50,843 nt of DNA from Borborobacter arsenicus (GTDB lineage: Bacteria; Pseudomonadota; Alphaproteobacteria; Rhizobiales; Rhizobiaceae), in the NCBI RefSeq assembly GCF_003934165.1, contig NZ_ML133514.1, positions 281-51,123 on the forward strand, in the 5' to 3' direction. Below are positions 8,853 to 16,800 of this stretch, one piece after another. The translations under genes were made by a program, and so were the position numbers. The notes under the pieces are model-generated. The model saw nothing but the letters and a program-made list of their open reading frames with translations, was not told where the DNA came from and did not search any database. The stretch's first letter is position 1, and each line of letters begins with the position of its first letter.

Positions 8853-9686
8853 TTACGGCGTCTTCGCCTTGGCCGCCCACGCATTTGCCACTTCCTGCCC
8901 GGTGGCAAACCAGACGTCGGGATAGCGGCGCACAAAGGCGATGAACTCACGCAGCATGGCCAGACGCGACGGCCGGCCGATGATCTGCGGATGAGTGACG
9001 ATGTTGACCAGCCCGCCCCAGCGATAGATTTCCATGAACTCCTGCTTCCAGATGCTCAGGATGTGCTCATTGGTGAAGATCGGCCGCGGCGACTTGATCG
9101 CGAACAGGGCGTAGGGCGCGTCGTCGAGGCTCCAGTGCCAAGGAAGTTCGACCGGCCCATCGGAGCCATCCGGCAGCACATGACGATAGGGGCTGACCTG
9201 ATCCATCAGCGAGCTGTCATAGAGGAAGCCATATTCCTTCAACAGCCCGATCATGTTCTGCGAGGTCTCGCCGGCGGGCGAACGATAGCCGGCCGGCTTG
9301 ATGCCGACGGTCTTGCGCAGCGATTCCAGCCCCTTCTCAAGCGCCTCGCGCTCCTTTTCGGGGAAATCGGGGTCGATCCATTCGTGGAGATAGCCGTGGT
9401 GGCCGATCTCGTGGCCGCCGGCGGCAATCGCCTCGACACGGTCGGCATATTTCTCCGCCGTCCAGCCCGGAACGAAGAATGTCGCCTTCAAGTGCTCCTC
9501 GCGCAGCAGTTCGAGGATCTTCGGCACGCCGGTCTTGCCGCCATAGACGCCCTGCGACAGCACGCCGGGCCGGCGAGCATTGTCGGGATCGCGCGAAAGC
9601 CAGAGCGTTTCGGCATCGAAGTCAAAGGTCAGCATTACGGCGCAGCGGGCGCCGTTCGGCCACTCGACGGGTGTCATATCGTCCAT
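8853..9686 (-). CDS. Polysaccharide-deacetylase-fold hydrolase (PuuE/CE4-like)
   Basis: 277 residues in the NodB/CE4 fold. Metal-binding elements are visible: the Asp pair in LTFDFDAE near residue 20 and the His motif in HEIGHHGYLHEW near 95. Sequence style (RSPAGETSQNMIGLLKEYG; LSIWKQEFMEIYRWGG; a late THPQIIGRPSR) is that of the cytosolic branch that includes PuuE allantoinase and other cyclic-amide or N-acyl hydrolases, not secreted chitin or peptidoglycan deacetylases; there is no signal peptide. An AGGAGG site lies 8 bases before the ATG. In this operon a C-N hydrolase acting on a ureide or imide is more plausible than sugar deacetylation, but that is inference. Confidence 0.82.
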   Translation of the reverse strand: MDDMTPVEWPNGARCAVMLTFDFDAETLWLSRDPDNARRPGVLSQGVYGGKTGVPKILELLREEHLKATFFVPGWTAEKYADRVEAIAAGGHEIGHHGYLHEWIDPDFPEKEREALEKGLESLRKTVGIKPAGYRSPAGETSQNMIGLLKEYGFLYDSSLMDQVSPYRHVLPDGSDGPVELPWHWSLDDAPYALFAIKSPRPIFTNEHILSIWKQEFMEIYRWGGLVNIVTHPQIIGRPSRLAMLREFIAFVRRYPDVWFATGQEVANAWAAKAKTP

Positions 9687-9698
9687 GAAGAATTCCTC

Positions 9699-10844
9699 CT
9701 ATACGGCGCCGGAGCCCGGCCGTTCGGGATAGAGCGGATATGCGACAAAGGGGGCTTCGCTGGGCGGACCGTCGCTCACATGGAGAACACGGTCGTGCAG
9801 GTCGACGATGATGCCGGCCACCGTTATCACCCGCTTTTCGGGCGGCAGCGACAGGTCGGCGAGACGGCAGATGGCGGCCGGCGTCGAGAAGTCGTCCTGC
9901 AGCGCGGCGACGATCTTCGCCTTGTCAAGCTTGCCCAGATCCTTGCGCAGGATACGGTCCAGCCGTGGCCCGCGATAGAGCGTGTTGGCCGAGATGCGCT
10001 CCATCTGAGAGGTCGTGCGCGCCTCCTTGACCAGATGGTTGGCGTGCACGACGAGCCCGTCGACCGGATAGATGTAGGCGCAGAATTCCGGCGTCGCCTC
10101 GATGTCGATGATCTCGCCATCGGCATGGCCGATCAGGAAATTGCTGGAGGCGGTGCGGTCTGTCTGCACAACCGGCGTCAGCGCCTGATCGAAACGCCAT
10201 GCGTCCAGTATTTCGCGGCAGCGGACATGGAACGGCTTGCGCAGTCCGGTCGTGCCGTCCATCGGCGTCACCAGTCCGTTGACGCATAGGCCGATGCCGG
10301 CGGCGTTGACGCCCATCTTGGAACCGACGATGCCTGCTTCGCTGAAGCCGATCATGTCAGGTTTGCCCTCGCCAGGCGTCGAGGACCGGCGAATGCGCTG
10401 GACATAGGTGCGGCCGTGGACCTTCTCCAGCCAGTCCCAGTTCTGGCACAGCAGGGTCTTGCCCGAAGCGGTCGCTTCCGGCATCAGGCCGAAGGAGGTG
10501 CAGCCCTCCTGCTCCAGCTTGCGATTGGCGTCGCGCGCCTCGGTCCCGAAGGCGAGATAGGTGATCTCGAAACGGGCGTTAAGCATCGCGATCTCGGTTT
10601 CCGAGACCCCAGCCGAGGCGGCGATCGCCGCCATTTCTTCGGCATATTCGGCGTTGTCGCCGCGAATGAAGTCGAGCCATTCCTCGCTCTGCTCCAGGAT
10701 CGATGCGCGTGATGCGCCGGCGACCTCGAATCGGGCGAGATAGGTTTCGATATTGTCATGGACAGCCGCGCTTAAGGTTTCGCCGTGAATGCGGCCGCGC
10801 TCCCGCGGGTCGGGACCAAGTTCCAATATGGGGAGCGATGTCAT
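9699..10844 (-). CDS. C45-family autoproteolytic acyltransferase/amidohydrolase
   Basis: 381 residues, similar to the isopenicillin-N N-acyltransferase family (peptidase C45, Ntn-hydrolase fold). The nucleophile should be Cys115 in EGCTSFGL; these enzymes cut themselves just before this Cys to expose it as an N-terminal residue. A typical NWDW segment follows at about 130. Members cleave or exchange side-chain amides of 6-aminopenicillanic acid, beta-alanyl-dopamine or other N-acyl amino compounds. No signal peptide, so it acts in the cytoplasm on an imported compound. It sits between the binding-protein gene and the deacetylase gene. Confidence 0.85.
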   Translation of the reverse strand: MTSLPILELGPDPRERGRIHGETLSAAVHDNIETYLARFEVAGASRASILEQSEEWLDFIRGDNAEYAEEMAAIAASAGVSETEIAMLNARFEITYLAFGTEARDANRKLEQEGCTSFGLMPEATASGKTLLCQNWDWLEKVHGRTYVQRIRRSSTPGEGKPDMIGFSEAGIVGSKMGVNAAGIGLCVNGLVTPMDGTTGLRKPFHVRCREILDAWRFDQALTPVVQTDRTASSNFLIGHADGEIIDIEATPEFCAYIYPVDGLVVHANHLVKEARTTSQMERISANTLYRGPRLDRILRKDLGKLDKAKIVAALQDDFSTPAAICRLADLSLPPEKRVITVAGIIVDLHDRVLHVSDGPPSEAPFVAYPLYPERPGSGAV

Positions 10845-10937
10845 AAAATGTCTCTCTGCTGCTGATCGTCAATAATATTGAGGCCTTCCCCCGCCTCGGC
10901 GCATCGTCGTGACGACCGGGGCAGGGGATTTGCGCAG

Positions 10938-12161
10938 TCAAGCGCGGTCTTGCCAGGAGGGAGCGGGATAGATCGGCTTAGCGGAGGCGACTTCGCCCGG
11001 CGCGATGACCTCGATATCGCCAGCCTGGCGCTGGACGAGAAGCGGGCCGAGCAGCGCGGGATCGCCATCGCCCTCCGGCGTGAAGCGCAGATGGCCGTAG
11101 AAGCAGTTGTAGTCGAGCGCTGAAAGCGCATCGCGAACCGCATCCACATCGAGCGAGCCGGCGATCTTCGCCGCCTGGACATAGGCCAGGATGCAGACCG
11201 CGCCGCTGGCCATGTGGTAGGTCAGAGTGCGGTCGAAATTGGCGGCGTAGTATTCGGCGAACTTGGCCGCCGAGCCGAAATACTCACATTCGAAGGTGGC
11301 GCGCTCCGACCAGTAGGCTTGGGTGACGACGCCGTTGGCATAGTTGCCGAGCGCATCGCGGTAGCCGGCGGTTTGCGGCCCGAGCGTCTGGTAGAGCATC
11401 GGAACGTTGGTGTTGGTCGCCACCATCTGCCGGGTGATAAGTGTCGAGGTCTCGTCATGCGTGGTGCAGACGAGGATGTCGGGCGCATTCTGGCGAATGG
11501 TGGTCAGAACGTTCGATACGTCGCTGACCTGCGCCGGCAGGGCGATGTAGTCGATGACCTCGATGCCGGCCTCTTCGATGGTCTTGCGGGCACCGGTCGC
11601 CTGGAACTCGGAGAAGGCGTCGTTGGTGTACATGATCGAGATCTTGCCGACCTTCGGATCGAGTGTCTTGAACATGTTGACCGAGGAGACGAACTGTAGC
11701 GATGCGCGCGGAAAGATGCCGAATACGCGCTTGCGCCCCTGCGTGAATATCAGGTCGGAACCGCCACCGGCCTGGACCATGATGCGGCCTGCTGCCTCGG
11801 TGATGGCGCAGGTCGGCAGCACGATGTTGGAGCCGAACGAGCCAAGGAAGAAGCCGATACCCTCATCGACCTGACGCTGGATGAGTGTGGTCGCGCGCGC
11901 CGGGTCGGAAGCGTCGTCGAACAGGTTCAAACCGAGCTTATACTTCTGCCCGCCGATCTCGACGCCACCCATCTCCTCGTTGATGTACTTCACCGCGCAG
12001 CGATAGCCATAGAGGACGTTGAGACCGGTTTCGGCCGCTGTGCCGGTCATCGGGATCGAGCCGCCGAAGGTGATGGTACTTTCCTGCGCTCGCGCCACAG
12101 AAGGCATTGCGCCGGCAACGGCAAGCGCCGCGCCCGTCTTCAAGAAACTGCGTCTATCCAT
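10938..12161 (-). CDS. Branched-chain-type ABC substrate-binding protein
   Basis: 407 residues. The N-terminus DRRSFLKTGAALAVAGA carries two Arg before a hydrophobic stretch, a Tat-like signal ending near ARAQ (about residue 26); export may go by Tat or Sec. The mature protein begins with the Peripla_BP_6 pattern (ITFGGSIPMTGTAAETG, then INEEMGGVEIGGQKYKL), as in LivJ/LivK, AmiC and urea-binding UrtA. It should define the importer's substrate. A GGGAG site precedes the ATG. It is the second gene of the operon. Confidence 0.9.
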   Translation of the reverse strand: MDRRSFLKTGAALAVAGAMPSVARAQESTITFGGSIPMTGTAAETGLNVLYGYRCAVKYINEEMGGVEIGGQKYKLGLNLFDDASDPARATTLIQRQVDEGIGFFLGSFGSNIVLPTCAITEAAGRIMVQAGGGSDLIFTQGRKRVFGIFPRASLQFVSSVNMFKTLDPKVGKISIMYTNDAFSEFQATGARKTIEEAGIEVIDYIALPAQVSDVSNVLTTIRQNAPDILVCTTHDETSTLITRQMVATNTNVPMLYQTLGPQTAGYRDALGNYANGVVTQAYWSERATFECEYFGSAAKFAEYYAANFDRTLTYHMASGAVCILAYVQAAKIAGSLDVDAVRDALSALDYNCFYGHLRFTPEGDGDPALLGPLLVQRQAGDIEVIAPGEVASAKPIYPAPSWQDRA

Positions 12162-12194
12162 GATCCATCTCCCGTTGTCTGATCCGGCCCACGC

Positions 12195-12950
12195 CTATGC
12201 GAAGCCGAGATATGCTTCCTTCACCTTTGGATCGACGAGGAGGCTGCGCCCCTCGCCGTGCTGAACTATCTTCCCCTTTTCAAGAACATAACCGTAATGG
12301 GCGATCGCCAGTGTCTGGTGCACATTCTGCTCGACCAGAAGCACGCTGATGCTTTCCTCGTTCAACTTGCGCACGAGCGAGAAAATCGACGAGACGAGAA
12401 TCGGGCTGAGGCCCAGCGACGGTTCGTCGAGAATGAGGAGACGCGGATTGGTCATCAGCCCGCGTCCGATGGCCAGCATCTGCTGCTCGCCGCCGGAAAG
12501 GGAGCCGGCATTCTGGGAGCGCCGCTCGCCGAGACGCGGGAAAAGATCGAATACTCGCTCGAGATTGGACTGCAGGCTGGCGCGCGCGCGGCGGACATGG
12601 CCGCTGACGAGGAGATTTTCGAGAACGGACAGGTGCTGGAAGACGAGCCGCCCTTCCGGCACCAGCGCCAGTCCCATCTCCACCGTCTCATGGGCGGGGC
12701 TTGCGGTGATGTCGACGCCATCGAATCTGATCGAGCCGGATCGCGACCGCAATGCGCCGGCAATCATCTTGACGCTGGTGGTCTTACCGGCGCCATTGCC
12801 GCCGATCAGCGCGGTGATCGCTCCGGCGGGAATGTCCAGCGAGCAGTCGCTTACGGCATTCATGCCCGAATAATCGTAGGAAATGCCGGAGACGCTTAGC
12901 AATGCAGGCGCCCCATCTTTCCCCGCGACCTTTTTCGTCGGCCCCTCCAT
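12195..12950 (-). CDS. livF: Branched-chain-type ABC importer ATPase (LivF-like)
   Basis: 251 residues. Walker A GGNGAGKTTSVKM, a normal ABC signature (SLSGGEQQMLAIGRG) and Walker B LLILDEPSLGLSP are all intact. The C-terminus VKEAYLGFA is the standard LivF ending. It is the first gene of the minus-strand operon, with a GGGG-containing site before the ATG, so the operon promoter must lie between 12951 and about 13135, where a perfect palindrome is found at 12971-12987. Confidence 0.92.
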   Translation of the reverse strand: MEGPTKKVAGKDGAPALLSVSGISYDYSGMNAVSDCSLDIPAGAITALIGGNGAGKTTSVKMIAGALRSRSGSIRFDGVDITASPAHETVEMGLALVPEGRLVFQHLSVLENLLVSGHVRRARASLQSNLERVFDLFPRLGERRSQNAGSLSGGEQQMLAIGRGLMTNPRLLILDEPSLGLSPILVSSIFSLVRKLNEESISVLLVEQNVHQTLAIAHYGYVLEKGKIVQHGEGRSLLVDPKVKEAYLGFA

Positions 12951-12970
12951 GAACGCCCCTTGTTATGACT

Positions 12971-12987
12971 GTATCGTTTAGCGATAC
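12971..12987. promoter_or_regulatory. Palindromic operator candidate upstream of livF
   Basis: GTATCG-TTTAG-CGATAC: a perfect 6-base inverted repeat with a 5-base spacer, only 21 bases before the livF start codon and just downstream of the divergently placed but same-strand iclR gene. Its size fits the 14-17 base palindromes bound by IclR-family dimers. The half-site GCGATACG recurs once at 14042-14049, in the other control region of the same regulator. Binding is inferred. Confidence 0.5.
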
Positions 12988-13135
12988 GATTGAACTGCGT
13001 TTAATGAACTATGCAGCCGAAATCGCCCTTGTCAAGCGGGGCAAGCTCCATTCACGCAACTGATGCGCGAAATACGTCTGTGGATGAGAGGATTTTTGAA
13101 AACCGTCTGCCGGCAACCTGCCGGGCGCGCCGGAC

Positions 13136-13951
13136 CTAGAACTGGCGCAAGCCGGCAGCGGCGGCACTGACCAGCGGACCAGCGCGCGCGACGAAATCGT
13201 CCGGCGCCCACTCGGCCAGAGACCCGGCGACGTGAATCGCGCCGATCGGCACGCCGCTGCGGTCGAGCACGGCGGCGGCGACCGCGACTTCCCCAACGAG
13301 AACCTCCTCGATGGCGAGCGAATAACCCGATGTGCGGACTTCCTCGATTCTGGCCAGTATCTGGTCGATCTCGACAGTGGTGCGTGGTGTCAGCTTGCGC
13401 CGATCCGACCGCAGCAGGATGTCCATCACCTGGTCGTCCGGCAAATGGCTGAGTACCGAGCGGCCGCCGGAAGAGCAGAAGGTGGGTACGCGCCGGCCCA
13501 CCAGATGCGCATAGAACGTGTCGCGCTTGCTTTGCATGCGGACGACGTAATGCATTGTAAGATCATCGAAAAGGCTCAAATCGACCCGCTCTTGAACGGT
13601 GCGGCGCAGATCGGCCAGAACCGGAACGGCCTGCTGGATGATCGGGTTCGAACGCAGATAGTCGAACGAACGATCGAGCAGTTTGCGGCCGAGCGCGGCG
13701 CCTTCCTGTTGCTTGTCGAGATAGCCGAGCTGGACGAGCGTATGCACGATGCGCTGGACGCCGCTCTTGTCGATGCCGGAGATGGAGGCGATCTCGGCAA
13801 GCGACATTGGCCGGGGGGCTTGCGAGAACGCTTCCAGCACTTTGAAGCCACGCGACAACGCCTCCACGAACAATCGATCCTCGCCGGTTTGCGGCTTATC
13901 CTTTGCTTGCGCCCCGCTCCGCTTGCGCCGCGCTCTGGCTTGTTCTTGCAT
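13136..13951 (-). CDS. IclR-family transcriptional regulator
   Basis: About 271 residues from the ATG at 13951; an upstream in-frame start at 14029 would run into the promoter region and is not favoured. The N-terminal winged helix is visible (MSLAEIASISGIDKSGVQRI), followed by the IclR effector domain with its characteristic late segments (GYSLAIEEVLVGEVAVAAAV, then GAIHVAGSLAEW). The N-terminus is very basic. It lies upstream of the livF operon on the same strand and is divergent from the M20 gene at 14056, so it probably controls both, with an amide, carboxylate or keto-acid effector as usual for the family. Confidence 0.9.
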   Translation of the reverse strand: MQEQARARRKRSGAQAKDKPQTGEDRLFVEALSRGFKVLEAFSQAPRPMSLAEIASISGIDKSGVQRIVHTLVQLGYLDKQQEGAALGRKLLDRSFDYLRSNPIIQQAVPVLADLRRTVQERVDLSLFDDLTMHYVVRMQSKRDTFYAHLVGRRVPTFCSSGGRSVLSHLPDDQVMDILLRSDRRKLTPRTTVEIDQILARIEEVRTSGYSLAIEEVLVGEVAVAAAVLDRSGVPIGAIHVAGSLAEWAPDDFVARAGPLVSAAAAGLRQF

Positions 13952-14024
13952 GCTCGCCTCCGCACCCGCCCAGCCTTGCCTAACAAATTGACCAGATACA
14001 TCAAGTGACATATTGTGCACGAAA

Positions 14025-14039
14025 TGCAACCAAATTGCA
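14025..14039. promoter_or_regulatory. Palindromic operator candidate between iclR and the divergent M20 gene
   Basis: TGCAA-CCAAA-TTGCA: a perfect 5-base inverted repeat with a 5-base spacer, ending 16 bases before the M20 start and about 75 bases upstream of the iclR start. The geometry equals that of the palindrome at 12971 although the bases differ; a half-site shared with that palindrome (GCGATACG) follows at 14042-14049. Suggests autoregulation of the IclR protein and control of the divergent gene. Confidence 0.4.
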
Positions 14040-14055
14040 CAGCGATACGGTAATA

Positions 14056-15213
14056 ATGAAAAATGTCATGACGCCCAGTTTCGACGCCGGTTCCCTCGCC
14101 TTCGACAGCAACGACATGGCCAGGGGACTGCGCCGGTGGGTCGAACAGGAAAGCCCGTCCTACGACCCGGCAGCGGTGGAAAAGATGCTGGCTCTGGCAG
14201 CCCGCGACATGGCCGTGCTCGGGGCGGAAATCCAGCCTGTCGCCGGAAGCACCGGCTTTGCCGGTTGCGTGAAGGCCACCTTTCCCCACCCGCGCAAGGG
14301 AGAGCCGGGCATCCTGATTGCGGGCCATATGGATACGGTCCATCCGGTCGGCACGCTTGCCCATTTCGCATGGCGAGAGGAGGGAGAATTCTGCTTCGGC
14401 CCCGGCGTTCTCGACATGAAGGCCGGCAACTACCTGTCGGTGGAGGCGATCCTTCAATTGCAGAGGACCGGCCTGACAACACCCCTTCCTGTAACGGTGC
14501 TTTTCACCGGCGACGAGGAGGTTGGAACGCCTGCCAACCGTGCAATCGTTGAAGCAGAGGCACGACGCAACCGCTATGTGCTGGTGCCCGAGCCGGCGCG
14601 CCGCAATGGCGGTGTCGTCACCGGCCGCTACGCGATCGCCCGTTTCAACGTGACGACGCGCGGCCTGCCCAGCCATGCCGGCTTGAGGCTCGACGAAGGC
14701 CGTTCCGCCGTGCGTGAGATGGCGCACCAGATCCTGGCGATCGAGGCCATGACCGACGCCGAGGCGGGCTTCAATGTCGGCGTGGTGCATGGCGGGCAGT
14801 GGGCCAATTGCGTCGCAACCCACTGCGAGGCAAAGGTGCTGGTCTCGGCTACCACCGAAGAGGTTCTTGCCCGCGCCACCGAAAGAATGATGGCCCTGAA
14901 GCCTGAAAACCCCGTCGTTGAGATTTGCGTCGATCAGGACGTCGTTCGTCCCGTCTGGACGACCAGTGATGAGACGTGGGCGCTCTACAGTCATGCTAGC
15001 GCGCTTGCCCGGGATCTCGGCTTCGAGATTCCGCACCAGAATTCAGGTGGTGGCTCGGATGGAAACTTCACCGGCGCACTTGGCGTCCCGACCCTCGACG
15101 GATTGGGCGCGCGCGGAGACGGACCGCACACGCTGGGCGAATACATCGTCAAGGAGAGCCTTGCCGAACGCGGCCGCCTGATGGCGGCGCTGCTTGCGAC
15201 CCTTGGAGCCTAG
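14056..15213 (+). CDS. M20-family metallo-amidohydrolase (second copy)
   Basis: 385 residues from the ATG at 14056; another ATG at 14068 is possible, and no strong ribosome binding site separates them. Zinc motifs are intact: AGHMDTVH, GVLDMKAGN, TGDEEVGTP and a VPEP segment, with a C-terminal His in DGPHTLGEYI. The architecture matches the M20 enzyme at 1278-2459, including the SGGGSDGNFTGALGVPTLDGLG region, so they are probably paralogues with related substrates. It is divergent from iclR and followed by the GNAT gene. No signal peptide, so cytosolic. Confidence 0.88.
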   Translation: MKNVMTPSFDAGSLAFDSNDMARGLRRWVEQESPSYDPAAVEKMLALAARDMAVLGAEIQPVAGSTGFAGCVKATFPHPRKGEPGILIAGHMDTVHPVGTLAHFAWREEGEFCFGPGVLDMKAGNYLSVEAILQLQRTGLTTPLPVTVLFTGDEEVGTPANRAIVEAEARRNRYVLVPEPARRNGGVVTGRYAIARFNVTTRGLPSHAGLRLDEGRSAVREMAHQILAIEAMTDAEAGFNVGVVHGGQWANCVATHCEAKVLVSATTEEVLARATERMMALKPENPVVEICVDQDVVRPVWTTSDETWALYSHASALARDLGFEIPHQNSGGGSDGNFTGALGVPTLDGLGARGDGPHTLGEYIVKESLAERGRLMAALLATLGA

Positions 15214-15290
15214 AAGATGGGCAGACGAAGCCTACCGTGGCAGGCAGGCTGGACCGACTGACAAATCATTCATCGATGGGAGCGTGGAAG

Positions 15291-15731
15291 ATGAATATCC
15301 GGATGCTGGAAACTGGCGATCGGGCGGCATGGGAGCCGCTGTGGCAGGGCTATCTCGACTTTTACAAGGTCGCGCTTCCGGCGGATGTGACGGAAACGGC
15401 CTGGCAACGGCTTAACGATCCGGCGGAACCTGTGCACGGGCTGGGCGCATTTGACGAGAACGGCCGGCTGCTGGGCATCGCTCACTATATCTTCCACCGC
15501 TCGACATGGAGCCCGACCAGCTACTGCTATCTCAACGATCTGTTCACCGTGCCCGAGGCGCGGGGCAAGGGCGTGGGCCGCGCCCTGATCGAGCGAATTT
15601 ATGCAGAGGCAACTGCGGCCGGCTCCACCCGCGTCTACTGGCTTACCCATGAGACGAACGAAGCCGCCCAGGCACTCTATGACAGGATTGCCGACAAGCC
15701 GGGCTTCATCCAGTACCGCAAGGCGCTTTGA
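15291..15731 (+). CDS. GNAT-family N-acetyltransferase
   Basis: 146 residues from the ATG at 15291 (GGAAG just before it). The acetyl-CoA pyrophosphate loop is visible as [17 protein letters not shown] near residue 85, preceded by the beta-strand region CYLNDLFT, and the C-terminal half has [17 protein letters not shown]. This is the standard small-molecule GNAT layout; members acetylate amino groups of amino acids, polyamines or antibiotics. Located after an M20 deacylase, it may balance acetylation of the same compound. Its stop codon overlaps the beginning of the next open frame by four bases. Confidence 0.88.
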   Translation: MNIRMLETGDRAAWEPLWQGYLDFYKVALPADVTETAWQRLNDPAEPVHGLGAFDENGRLLGIAHYIFHRSTWSPTSYCYLNDLFTVPEARGKGVGRALIERIYAEATAAGSTRVYWLTHETNEAAQALYDRIADKPGFIQYRKAL

Positions 15732-16282
15732 GCCGGGATCGACGAGCGTCCGCAGAGGAGGCACATCGCCTAAAGTATCCGCCGATGCGCCGGGCCCTTG
15801 CTCGGGCGCTCGCGGTGGAGCCGGAACTGATCATAGCCGATGAACCGGTGTCGGCTCTCGACGTCTCGGTGCAGGCGCAGGTGCTTAACCTGATCCAGCA
15901 ACTGCAGCGGGATCTGGGGTTGACGATGGTCTTCATTTCGCATGATCTGACTGTCGTGGAGTATCTCTGTGACCAGATCGTCGTGCTCTATCTGGGCAAG
16001 GTGATGGAGAAAGGTCCAGCTCAATCCCTTTACGCTGCTCCTCGCCATCCCTATACCCGCGCGCTACTGGCCACCGCGCCAATTCCCGATCCGACTGCCA
16101 AGCGCGAGCGCGTCATCCTGCATGGCGATATACCGAGCCCGCTCAATCCGCCTTCCGGATGTGTTTTCCGCACCCGGTGCCCGCATGCAACAGAGGCCTG
16201 CGCCCATACGGTTCCACCCAGCGAGGAAGTTGGACCGGGTCATAGCGTCGCCTGCATCCGGCAGGCGGAACTTGCCAATTAA
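15728..16282 (+). pseudogene. Decapitated oligopeptide/dipeptide ABC ATPase (DppF/OppF-like remnant)
   Basis: 184 codons. Homology starts near 15783 at [20 protein letters not shown], which is the Walker B region; the Walker A loop, Q-loop and LSGGQ signature are missing. The rest is a normal OppF/DppF C-terminus: [16 protein letters not shown], the switch FISHDL, and the Cys-containing oligo_HPY tail ([14 protein letters not shown]) that binds an iron-sulfur centre or metal in this family. About 50 bases of non-homologous sequence precede it. A deletion therefore removed the front half of the gene and presumably the permease and binding-protein genes expected upstream. An ATPase without a P-loop cannot function. 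Confidence 0.85.
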
Positions 16283-16294
16283 GGTTCAGAACAA

Positions 16295-16756
16295 ATGACA
16301 CCTTCTTCCCGGTTCAAGGCTCTTGGTCTGGTATTACCACCCCCGCCGGCGCCGATAGCGAACTATGTCCCCTATGTCATCGATGGCGATCTGCTTTATC
16401 TTTCGGGGCAGGGGCAACGCGAAGCCGACGGCAGTTTGCGCACCGGCAAGGTGGGCCGCGATGTCGGGATCGACCGCGCCTATGACGATGCCCGTCTCAC
16501 CGGCTTGAACCTGCTTGCGGTAATCCAGTCGGCACTGAGCGATCTCGACCGTGTGCGACGGATCGTCAAACTGCTCGGCATGGTGAACGCGGTGCCTGAC
16601 TTTGCCTATCATCCAAAGGTCATTAATGGCTGTTCCGACCTGCTGATCGATGTCTTCGGCGACAATGGTCGCCATGCCCGCTCCGCGGTCGGCTTCGGTT
16701 CGCTGCCGGGCAACATCACAGTGGAAATCGAGGCGATCGTCGCCATCAGGACATAA
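16295..16756 (+). CDS. RidA/YjgF-family protein (longer subfamily)
   Basis: 153 residues, longer than the about 130-residue canonical RidA, matching the subfamily that starts with a [SR]RFKALGLVLPPPPAPIANY-type sequence. The later HPKVINGCSDLLIDVFG and HARSAVGFGSLPGNITVEIE segments follow the family's usual order; the canonical catalytic Arg equivalent is replaced by the RSAVG context, so imine deaminase activity is uncertain. It starts 12 bases after the ABC remnant and precedes the frameshifted kinase. RidA proteins are trimeric and remove reactive enamines or imines made by PLP enzymes. Confidence 0.85.
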   Translation: MTPSSRFKALGLVLPPPPAPIANYVPYVIDGDLLYLSGQGQREADGSLRTGKVGRDVGIDRAYDDARLTGLNLLAVIQSALSDLDRVRRIVKLLGMVNAVPDFAYHPKVINGCSDLLIDVFGDNGRHARSAVGFGSLPGNITVEIEAIVAIRT

Positions 16757-16800
16757 GCTCCGGCCACCGGAGCCTGCGGATAAGATAGGAACGGCTGCAG

